A DNA stretch of 44,676 bases from Ignavibacteria bacterium (GTDB lineage Bacteria > Bacteroidota > Ignavibacteria > UBA10030 > SZUA-254), in NCBI GenBank assembly GCA_016178625.1, contig JACOSX010000131.1, forward strand, positions 1 to 44,676, read 5' to 3'. Positions within the stretch are counted from its first letter, which is position 1; every line of letters begins with the position of its first letter. Made by a program: the position numbers and the translations under genes. Below are positions 35,156 through 42,493 of the stretch, one piece after another. A model generated the notes under the pieces. That model was not told the DNA's origin, did no database searches, and saw only the letters and a list, made by a program, of their open reading frames with translations.

Positions 35156-37996
35156 CTACTTGAGTAGCAGCATTTTCTTGAGGCTGACAAATGTTCGGCC
35201 CGATATGCCTTCATCCGGATCCCCAACTCCCTCTGCGACGAGACGATAGAAGTACACGCCAGAGGCAAGAGTGGCAGCGTCGAATTCAACGTCTTGTCTT
35301 CCATCATCCATTGATTCGTGATCGAGAAGTGTTGCCACCTCTTGACCGAGTAGATTAAAGACTTTCAGCGTAACAATTGCAGGATCGGGAAGCTCGAACT
35401 GAATTGTTGTCGTAGGATTGAATGGGTTCGGATAATTTTGGTCAAGACGATATTCCATCGGCTCAATCACTGTCCAGGCCTGCTGAAGAGGTGGAACCGT
35501 TGGTTCGATTGCACCGGGATTCGCCCGGAGGAACGGCACATCCTTCAAGGCTCGTACGCCCGTTAAACGAATCTTTTCACAACTCCAGTGGAATGTATCA
35601 ATTGGTCCGCTAAAGGATTCATTGATCTTCTTAAGAACTTTGTAATATTCCTCGGGAGTTGCAACGATGCCCTGTGAATTTGTACTGCATCCCATAAAGA
35701 ATTGTACCGCATCCGTTATCCGCTCCAAATCTTTCCCATCAAACGTTGGGTTGGTCGGATCAGTTTGATCTATATGATTATCATAGATCAATCCACGCCA
35801 ACCTCTTGGGAATTTGTCAAAAGTGCTCGCTATGATATTCAGATAGAAGGTCAATGCTTCGGCGAAAAGTTTATTGTTCATCTTTGTCGGTGGCAGACCA
35901 TTCTGTCGCTTTGTTATCGGTTTGCCGTTGTCCAAGGAGTCCAAGCAACTGGCGGTGCCGGTATGCAAGATACCTTTTGCGTTCAAGGTCTTCACAAGCT
36001 CTTTACAGTTCTTGATGACAACGGAATGGGGATCTATACCGACCAGAATTCCAAAAACCTGTTGCGGCTCTAAATCTTGACAGATATTCAAGAGATTCGG
36101 CATCGGTAACCGCGGCATATTAAGCCTGAAATCCTGATCCCCAATCTTGACAGTCGTTGTCTTCGGCGTGGTTGCCCACACCAATGTGACTTTCACTTGC
36201 TTCCCTTTGAATCCTCGCCCATCGACCTGGAATATCCTCCCACTGTCAATGGACGATCCGGGTGTGAACGTGACCTCTTTCAGACTATCCCATGAGAACA
36301 CCTGCAAGAGTTTTGTCGAGTCACTATAGATTTTGCCTCGAGTGAACATGGAAAACTTCAATGTCACCGCATTGGCTTTCCTCGGTGCTTGAATCAAAAA
36401 TTTAAAATCTACTTTATCCGGCTTGCATTTGATGGGTTTCAGCTTTCCTTTCGCATCTGTCGCAGTCGCCCATTCGAGCATCGCTGCAGTCCGATACTTA
36501 ACCGTATCCTCCGCGGCACCATTCAGCCAGACCGCCGTTGTGTCCTCACCGCCTTGAGTAACAAAGGTCATCACACCTGATGGAGGAGAACTGATCGCAT
36601 ATCCGGATGGGACATCCTCCGTCAATTGGTAGGTGTCTATCGGAAGCTGATCGAAACACACAAGACCGCTCGTGTCGGTCATGCCCGAAAAGGTGTTGCT
36701 GGTTCCCGTAAGATGGAACTTCACACCCGCCATCGGCACCTCTCCTGAATCGAGCTGTTGGTTATGATTTGCATCGAAGTATTTCTTCACACAAATTCTG
36801 CTGGTGATCTCATGGTAACCGAAATCAGCTCCCAGATATTTCTGACCTGTATTCAACGTGAGATCAAGCGGTTCAGTACCGCTCGACAATGCAAACGCTC
36901 CCGGTAGTGTACTTTCATCAACATCGATACGATACAATCCTCCGGGGAGATCGTCAAAAGTATAGTTACCGTTTGCATCGGTCGTCGCAGGCGAGTAAAT
37001 CACATCATCACCATTTCCCAATATCCCATCGTTTCCCGCCTCTTGTAGATTTACCGTAACACCCGCAAAGCCCGGTTCACCCGGATCAAATGAACCACTG
37101 CTATCAAGATCATTCCAGACAAGGTCGCCAATGCCGCCACCACGAAAGACAGTGAACGAATCCGTACTCGTGCCGGTACCTGCAGAATTTGTCACACTGA
37201 TCTTTCCGGTTGTTGCGCCTCTCGGCACTTTCGCATCGATCTCCGTCGATGAGTTGATAACAAATGGTGCACTCGTCCCGTTAAACTTCACACCTGTAGC
37301 ACCAGTAAAATTCATGCCCGTGATCATGACCATCTTCCCAATTGTATCGGCAGTCGGAGTGAAACCGGTGATAAATGGTACAACCACAAAATTACTTGCG
37401 CTCGTTCCAGTTCCTCCCTGATTTGTGACAGAGATCGGTCCCGTAGTCGCACCATTCGGAACCGTTGCTCGTATTTGTACAGTTGACATCACGAGAAATG
37501 ACGCTGCTTCAGTGCCATTGAATTTTACTGAAGACGCTCCTGTAAAATTTGCACCGAAGATGTTGACCAACGCTCCGGGAGCGCCTCCTGTTGGTGCGAA
37601 GCTTGTTATCCGAGGTGAGACAGTGAAGGTACCTGAGCTGGTTCCCACTCCACCGAGTGAGTTGGTCATGCTGATCTGCCCCGTGAGCCCATCGGGAGGA
37701 ACAGTGGCTCTCACCTGCATATCTGAATCAATGATGAAGGAGGCTGCCGCACCTCCGAACCGAGTGCTCACAACATCGGAAAAACCTGAGCCTGTAATCG
37801 TCACGACGGTTCCCGGCGAACCGGACGTCGGATTGAAGTTTGCGATTGTCGGCCCAGCGGCTGTTGCCATGCTCACAGAGAAGGCTGCCGCCGAGAGATC
37901 ATAGGGCGACTTCAGTCCTGTATTTGCTGCGAAGGTGGAAGTAAAAAAAGAGAACGTCAGGGTGCAAAAAAGAAGAACGATGTACCGAAATTTCAT
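35156..37996 (-). CDS. Secreted IPT/TIG and SdrD-B-like protein with C-terminal type IX-type sorting domain
   Basis: 946 residues. Signal peptide 1-24. Three IPT/TIG domains (about 48-125, 126-206, 207-283) repeat a GSPGTVVTITGSGF pattern. Two SdrD-B/prealbumin-like modules follow (about 287-395 and 396-495), starting with GIGDLVWNDLDSSGSFDPGE and a second with DANHNQQLDSGE, both calcium-binding-type Asp loops. The middle part (500-865) is unrecognised. The C-terminal ~80 residues begin LDQNYPNPFNPTTTIQFEL and end in KMLLLK, the sorting domain of secreted surface proteins in Ignavibacteria, Kryptonia and relatives. The protein is probably exported and attached to the cell surface. Its binding partner is unknown. 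Confidence 0.9.
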   Translation of the reverse strand: MKFRYIVLLFCTLTFSFFTSTFAANTGLKSPYDLSAAAFSVSMATAAGPTIANFNPTSGSPGTVVTITGSGFSDVVSTRFGGAAASFIIDSDMQVRATVPPDGLTGQISMTNSLGGVGTSSGTFTVSPRITSFAPTGGAPGALVNIFGANFTGASSVKFNGTEAASFLVMSTVQIRATVPNGATTGPISVTNQGGTGTSASNFVVVPFITGFTPTADTIGKMVMITGMNFTGATGVKFNGTSAPFVINSSTEIDAKVPRGATTGKISVTNSAGTGTSTDSFTVFRGGGIGDLVWNDLDSSGSFDPGEPGFAGVTVNLQEAGNDGILGNGDDVIYSPATTDANGNYTFDDLPGGLYRIDVDESTLPGAFALSSGTEPLDLTLNTGQKYLGADFGYHEITSRICVKKYFDANHNQQLDSGEVPMAGVKFHLTGTSNTFSGMTDTSGLVCFDQLPIDTYQLTEDVPSGYAISSPPSGVMTFVTQGGEDTTAVWLNGAAEDTVKYRTAAMLEWATATDAKGKLKPIKCKPDKVDFKFLIQAPRKANAVTLKFSMFTRGKIYSDSTKLLQVFSWDSLKEVTFTPGSSIDSGRIFQVDGRGFKGKQVKVTLVWATTPKTTTVKIGDQDFRLNMPRLPMPNLLNICQDLEPQQVFGILVGIDPHSVVIKNCKELVKTLNAKGILHTGTASCLDSLDNGKPITKRQNGLPPTKMNNKLFAEALTFYLNIIASTFDKFPRGWRGLIYDNHIDQTDPTNPTFDGKDLERITDAVQFFMGCSTNSQGIVATPEEYYKVLKKINESFSGPIDTFHWSCEKIRLTGVRALKDVPFLRANPGAIEPTVPPLQQAWTVIEPMEYRLDQNYPNPFNPTTTIQFELPDPAIVTLKVFNLLGQEVATLLDHESMDDGRQDVEFDAATLASGVYFYRLVAEGVGDPDEGISGRTFVSLKKMLLLK

Positions 37997-38182
37997 ATGA
38001 TACCCCCGTTATAGATTTAGAGTTTCATTCAGGCGCAGCAGACATTCGGTGATGGTGTTGAATGGTGCACAGTGACAGCACTACATTCGAAGTCCACACA
38101 ACCGTATCTGATGAAATTGTATTCGGGTCTGGGATAATGTGCTTTAAACTACTATTAATATCTAATAAAGTCAAGGGAAAAG
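37997..38182. other. Upstream region of the secreted IPT/TIG gene
   Basis: Holds the GGGGG ribosome-binding site close to the ATG, and a candidate promoter on the minus strand: TTGACT (38169-38174), 17 bases, TAGTTT (38146-38151), giving a leader of about 145 bases. It overlaps the beginning of the small plus-strand ORF at 38183. Confidence 0.4.
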
Positions 38183-38278
38183 ATGGTCATGCAAGCTGCC
38201 TGGAACTACCTCGATCCTGAGGAAATGAAATTGGTCAAGAATCAAGCTGAGGAGATCAAGAAGAAAAAGGTGTACTGA
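38183..38278 (+). CDS. Possible small protein of 31 residues
   Basis: The ATG at 38183 follows AGGGA closely. The product is MVMQAAWNYLDPEE followed by a charged helix ending in KKKKVY. A perfect 11-bp hairpin begins 12 bases after its TGA, so it has a gene-like ending. No family was recognised; it might also be the tail of a deleted gene. Confidence 0.35.
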   Translation: MVMQAAWNYLDPEEMKLVKNQAEEIKKKKVY

Positions 38279-38290
38279 CTCTATTTAAAT

Positions 38291-38324
38291 AACGGGGAGT
38301 AACCTCCGATAGATACTCCCCGTT
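38291..38324 (+). terminator. Hairpin after the 31-residue ORF
   Basis: AACGGGGAGTA and TACTCCCCGTT pair perfectly over 11 bp around a 12-base loop. The following bases (GTTCGATAAAAC) lack a T-run, so termination would be weak or factor-assisted. Confidence 0.45.
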
Positions 38325-38395
38325 GTTCGATAAAACTGAAACGGGTAAAACGTGGGAGTTGACAAAATAAATCTTACCCGATCACGAAAAATATC

Positions 38396-38424
38396 TTGAC
38401 TCTAAATCAAAATCTTTCTACACT
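38396..38424 (+). promoter_or_regulatory. Candidate promoter of the 38533 gene
   Basis: TTGACT (38396-38401), 17 bases, TACACT (38419-38424). The start near 38431 lies 18 bases before the ATG at 38449, which is the first start codon in this transcript. Confidence 0.4.
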
Positions 38425-38448
38425 ATCACAATCACAAAATTACACCTC

Positions 38449-38508
38449 ATGCGAATTCTCACTCCCGTTATTCCCGTTGTGATTTTCATCTGTGTGGTGC
38501 TGGGCTGA
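38449..38508 (+). other. Signal-peptide-like mini-ORF, in frame with the next gene
   Basis: Nineteen codons, MRILTPVIPVVIFICVVLG, then TGA at 38506-38508. The peptide has the basic-then-hydrophobic pattern of a signal sequence. The stop is in frame with the gene at 38533, which has its own signal peptide. It may be the remains of an interrupted 5' end or a leader peptide. Confidence 0.3.
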
Positions 38509-38532
38509 TTGCTGGGGACACTTGAGCAAAGA

Positions 38533-39144
38533 ATGCTGACAACCAGTACATTACAGAGGAAAACATTGTTATTCACGATCCTTTTGTTGACACTCTTGAT
38601 CTCAGAAAGGACGCGGGCCCAAGCGGACGCAACATTGGGGATTTACTTTCCTCTCGAGCTTGGGAATGAGTGGATTTACGACGGACACGAGACAATCCGC
38701 GTGGATACTGTGGTCTCCCGTCGTGGGCGGATGTATTACCATCTGACTGGCAGCCTACCGGTGTGGGTGAAGTACCATGGACGATACCGGAGTGATTACC
38801 TGCTCAGGAATGATGAGAAAGGAAACGTCTACGCTTTGGTTGGTGACGAAGAGAGACCCCTCATGCTCTTTGACCAGCGGGAAATATCGACTGAGAACTA
38901 CTTCGGCTGGGAGGATGTCCTGCTAGAGGCGGTGGTCGAACGGCCGCGAGGCAAGTTCCCTTTCAGGGACCGATTCTGCCCCGATGGTGTCGTTGTGGAA
39001 TATAATAGTCCTGCACAACGGGGAAAGACATGGGTATTCTGCAAAGATGTAGGACTCGTTTGGTTTGAAGAGTACGATCATGGCAGGTATAAGCGTTTCA
39101 CCCTGGCGTCGTATAAAGTGAAGAGAAAGGGTGAAAGAAAATGA
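38533..39144 (+). CDS. Putative exported protein with GNxW domain
   Basis: 203 residues from ATG 38533. The signal peptide is hydrophobic LLFTILLLTLLIS with cleavage near RAQA. The mature part starts with IYFPLELGNEWIYDGHETIRVD, a pattern repeated in the lipoprotein at 40054. Aromatic-rich strands and one CxnC pair (FCPD and VFCKD) suggest a secreted beta-sandwich. Family and function are unknown. The ATG has a weak ribosome-binding site. A TTG further upstream is less likely because it would put extra residues before the signal peptide. Confidence 0.7.
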   Translation: MLTTSTLQRKTLLFTILLLTLLISERTRAQADATLGIYFPLELGNEWIYDGHETIRVDTVVSRRGRMYYHLTGSLPVWVKYHGRYRSDYLLRNDEKGNVYALVGDEERPLMLFDQREISTENYFGWEDVLLEAVVERPRGKFPFRDRFCPDGVVVEYNSPAQRGKTWVFCKDVGLVWFEEYDHGRYKRFTLASYKVKRKGERK

Positions 39145-39546
39145 CCATGCAAGTAAAAGCAACATACATAATCTTTCTTCTTAGAAGGTTCTCTGCAACT
39201 TGCAATTGGAGATAAGAGAGATAAGCGCACTGTGTCGGCACCCAGACAATAACTGGATCAAAGCTCCCACCAAGTTGTTTGTATTGGTGCAGCGAGTTGG
39301 CAGCGAGAATTCACGACACCAACATATTTTGCAAACCCGTTCATTCAAAATCGAAGTAACGTCCTCGCGGTAGGGCAGTAGAATTTAGTTTACCACTATA
39401 ACAATATCGACAGGAAACAGATCACGATCACTCTCCTGAATCATATGGTCGATCCTCGTGCGTGATTTTGGTGTGTGAACCGATGGGAACGAGGTGCTTA
39501 TCTCTGACACCGAAAATGGCATCATGTACCACGGAAGGTAAATGGC
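39145..39546. other. Gene-free stretch of about 400 bases
   Basis: No convincing frame, promoter, hairpin with T-tail or RNA gene was seen. The only signal is GGAAGG 8 bases before the ATG at 39547, which serves the next gene. Confidence 0.5.
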
Positions 39547-39726
39547 ATGTTACATGGTAACATATATGATTGCATTCTGAAATCTTGTGCATCAAGATTC
39601 TTTTCAATCTCTGTCTTGCTACTTGGCATTTATGTTTTGCTTATATCGGCTGGATGCGGGTACACACTCATTAGGAAAGATACTGCAGCGAAATATACCG
39701 AACAGGATGTGTTACCCTCCGAGTAA
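39547..39726 (+). pseudogene. 5' part of a lipoprotein gene, ended by an in-frame TAA
   Basis: 59 codons from the ATG at 39547, with GGAAGG eight bases upstream. The hydrophobic stretch SISVLLLGIYVLLISAGC holds a good lipobox (ISAGC, Cys codon 39655-39657). The frame ends with TAA at 39724-39726 but continues open, in the same frame, through AAA TTG AAC ATG into the next feature. The two together would make a 166-residue lipoprotein. Confidence 0.6.
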
Positions 39727-39729
39727 AAA

Positions 39730-40047
39730 TTGAACATGCTCTGTTCCACTTGGAGAGGAGTCATAGTCACTCGGGATAACGGACAGACTGTGTCCACGGA
39801 TACCGTTTTAGCGTTCACAATTAATCGGGATGGAACTTGGTCGTTGAAAAATCAACTTGGCGTCTTTACAGGACAATGGTCATTCAGGGATGAAAAACCA
39901 GGGTTCTATTTTGCCCTACACTGTGATACCCCAAAGCCAGAATTTAACAAATACTTTGTCGGATATTTCAGAGACGGGGGTTTGGATCTTCACTCTACAC
40001 ACGAAGTACCCCATACGATCGATGTTAAATGGAAGTTAAAACGATAA
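39730..40047 (+). CDS. 3' part of the interrupted lipoprotein, lipocalin-like
   Basis: 105 codons if read from the TTG at 39730 (or the ATG at 39736), but more likely the continuation of the lipoprotein that starts at 39547. STWRGVIVTRDNG, TINRDGTWSL and GQWSFRDEKPGFYF show the repeated Trp-Gly strands of lipocalin-like surface lipoproteins. Alone it would have no export signal and no ribosome-binding site. The next gene begins six bases after its stop. Confidence 0.6.
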   Translation: MNMLCSTWRGVIVTRDNGQTVSTDTVLAFTINRDGTWSLKNQLGVFTGQWSFRDEKPGFYFALHCDTPKPEFNKYFVGYFRDGGLDLHSTHEVPHTIDVKWKLKR

Positions 40048-40053
40048 TCACCA

Positions 40054-40698
40054 ATGATACTCTGCCGAAATAGCTTAGCCTTTTGGTTGATCGGCGGATT
40101 AATTTTCGCTGGAAATTGTAGTCGAGAATCGAATCCGGTCGGCAACATAGACTGTATACGTGACAATTCAGACGGTCTCACACCGTTCAAGGTCGGCAAC
40201 AAATGGATCATTCGCTTCTATTATTACGATACCTCTGGTTCAGTAATTACAACATTCCTCGATTCATTTGTAGTGAGGAGAGATACCATAATCGGTAAAG
40301 AGAGGTGGTATAAGATTCCCGGATTAAAACCGGCTGATCTGGATACTCGTGACTGGTACACAAACAGAAGCGACGGTATATGGGTGCGACGAAGGTATTA
40401 TGATTCGAGCATCACGTATCTGACATTCAAGTTTCCGACAATGGAGGGAGATTCTTGGGGGAATCAGATTCATGATTCAACAAGAACAGTGTCGACGAAT
40501 GAAGTGATCGAGACTCCTTCGGGGATAGATACGTGCATTCACTATGAAGATCACTACCAATTCTCCCAGTTAGGCGATTTCCATTATTTCATCGCACCGC
40601 ACAAAGGCTGGGTTGTATTTGAAGAGTTTACGCAGACGAACAGCGGACGCCTTTACGTAGTCGCCAGAGATGTTCTCGTCAAAGCAATACTCAAATAA
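40054..40698 (+). CDS. Putative lipoprotein with GNxW domain
   Basis: 214 residues. The N-terminal hydrophobic segment ends in FAGNCSRESN, a lipobox-like site with an unusual Asn before the Cys, so lipidation is likely but not certain. The mature part begins LTPFKVGNKWIIRFYYYDTSG and has DSFVVRRDTIIGKERWYKIPG, parallel to the gene at 38533, which suggests paralogous domains. Function unknown. Confidence 0.7.
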   Translation: MILCRNSLAFWLIGGLIFAGNCSRESNPVGNIDCIRDNSDGLTPFKVGNKWIIRFYYYDTSGSVITTFLDSFVVRRDTIIGKERWYKIPGLKPADLDTRDWYTNRSDGIWVRRRYYDSSITYLTFKFPTMEGDSWGNQIHDSTRTVSTNEVIETPSGIDTCIHYEDHYQFSQLGDFHYFIAPHKGWVVFEEFTQTNSGRLYVVARDVLVKAILK

Positions 40699-40762
40699 GA
40701 AAATTGTAAAATGAATTCATAATCCACAAACAATTCCATATTCAAACCATTTATGAGGATGT

Positions 40763-42493
40763 ATGAAAAAGATCCAACTATTATTCACGCTCGCTTTTCT
40801 ATTACTAGCAAATGATCCAATGTGCCTGCATGCGCAATCGCGTTTTCGTGATGCCGCAGACTCACTCGACTGGTGGAACGCGCGCAGGTTTAACCTAAGC
40901 GGACTTCGTCCGTACACACGAAGAGAGATAGATTCAATGAAACAAGAATCTCTGCGGAAACAGTCTCCTCTTACTCCCGTGCCCCCAGACACAACGTTCT
41001 CTGTTGAGAACACAACCGGTAGTCAAGTCGAGGAAGCCAGATTCAAAAATGTCCGGACGGGAAATCAGTCGAGGTTTGAACCTATGATTGCCGTATCTCC
41101 TGTCAACGGTGATTATTTTTTCACAGCGTACGAAGGAGATCTCTGGACCAGTTGTCCGCAGGATAGCATTCCCGATGGCCCTCTCCGCGCTTTGGGTTCG
41201 TTCACAACAAACGGCGGTGCAACCTGGGTGGCTTCTGATATCCCCACATCATGGCTGAAGTACGCTGCGCAGGGCGATCCGGTCATTGCCTACGACGCCG
41301 ATGGGAATCTCTACTATGCATACCTCGATTTCAATAGTGCCTCCTCCCATGAGAATGCTATTATTGTCGGTCAATCAATTGATAACGGTGCGCACTGGTC
41401 GAACCAGTACATCGTGGCTGATAATGACACTCCCAGAACTACCACTGACAACGATAAGGAGTGGCTGGCCTGTGACGTTTCGAACAGCCAGTATCGGAAC
41501 AGCTTATACGTCTGCTGGACTTTGTTTTCCAACAACGAAGCAAATAAGCAGATCCTGTTTAGCTACAAGCGTCCTACAGTCGGCAACTTCACGACTCCAG
41601 TCCCGATTAGTTCCCAGGTTTCATCGCCCTTTCTTGTCCAGGGGTCCCAAGTTGTTGTTGGTAATGATGGCAAGGTGTATGTGTTCTGGTTGAAGCGGGA
41701 AGGGGTAGCGGACAAGGATTCGACGCTCACGGGGTCCTTTTGGATGAACGTGTCGATGGATGGCGGCAAAACCTTTAGCGGTGAGCGGCAATTGACCGAT
41801 CTTGGTACGGTGGTAGATGCGGAGTTACGCGTTGTAGGTGGGTTTTTCCAGCGCTCAAATAGTTTCCCTTCTGTTGCTGTGAGGCAAACGGGAGCGGGGA
41901 ACTACGAACTGTGCCTCGCGTGGTGCGACCTGCGAAATGGGAGGCCGCAAGTGCTTTTCTCGAAGTCGACCGACAATGGCGCACACTGGAATTTCCCCAC
42001 TCCAGTGACTCTCGGCGGAATGGAACAGTTTCTACCATCAATTACGGTGAACAGCCGAGGCATAATCAATGTTGCATACTTCGACCTCGTCGATAGATAT
42101 GGTAGTATCATTCAACTTTCTGTCGCTGAGTCGAAGGATGGCGGTGCCAGCTTTACGAACACTGCGACGCAAAATGGATCGTCCTCAGCATTGGGATTTA
42201 TTGGTGACTACATTGGTATCGCCTCGAACAATTACACGTATTGGGGCGTCTATCCAGCACTCCGCGGAGACTGCACAACAATTCCTTATCACAACGACAT
42301 CCTTGGTACGTATCGTGCGGTGAGCGCGATTGTGGAGAACGATCTTCCCCAAGTGTCTAATGATTCTATCCAATACGATGGTCGATGGCACCGGTCGTCC
42401 TATCCGACACCGTATCTTATTGCAGGGACCTTGAAGGTCATAAAAGCATCAAATCCCAAACAGGCGGGAGGCGAAACTTATTCGTTCAGCTGA
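40763..42493 (+). CDS. Secreted Asp-box (sialidase-like propeller) protein, 5' part ended by in-frame TGA
   Basis: 576 codons. Signal peptide about 1-24 (LLFTLAFLLLANDPMCLHAQS). Residues about 90-530 form a propeller with Asp-boxes of the SxDxGxxW/F type: SIDNGAHW, SMDGGKTF, STDNGAHW, SKDGGASF and a degenerate TTNGGATW. Such propellers occur in exported sialidases and binding proteins; catalytic sialidase arginines are not obvious, so function is open. The frame is closed by TGA at 42491-42493 within a repeat-type domain, but the same frame continues to the window edge. GAGG lies just before the ATG. The two parts should be seen as one gene. Confidence 0.85.
   Translation: MKKIQLLFTLAFLLLANDPMCLHAQSRFRDAADSLDWWNARRFNLSGLRPYTRREIDSMKQESLRKQSPLTPVPPDTTFSVENTTGSQVEEARFKNVRTGNQSRFEPMIAVSPVNGDYFFTAYEGDLWTSCPQDSIPDGPLRALGSFTTNGGATWVASDIPTSWLKYAAQGDPVIAYDADGNLYYAYLDFNSASSHENAIIVGQSIDNGAHWSNQYIVADNDTPRTTTDNDKEWLACDVSNSQYRNSLYVCWTLFSNNEANKQILFSYKRPTVGNFTTPVPISSQVSSPFLVQGSQVVVGNDGKVYVFWLKREGVADKDSTLTGSFWMNVSMDGGKTFSGERQLTDLGTVVDAELRVVGGFFQRSNSFPSVAVRQTGAGNYELCLAWCDLRNGRPQVLFSKSTDNGAHWNFPTPVTLGGMEQFLPSITVNSRGIINVAYFDLVDRYGSIIQLSVAESKDGGASFTNTATQNGSSSALGFIGDYIGIASNNYTYWGVYPALRGDCTTIPYHNDILGTYRAVSAIVENDLPQVSNDSIQYDGRWHRSSYPTPYLIAGTLKVIKASNPKQAGGETYSFS

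Noticed and set aside
42491-42493. Genome-wide reassignment of TGA to Trp
   Set aside because: infB, ribF and pnp end normally at TGA, and nothing protein-like continues after them.
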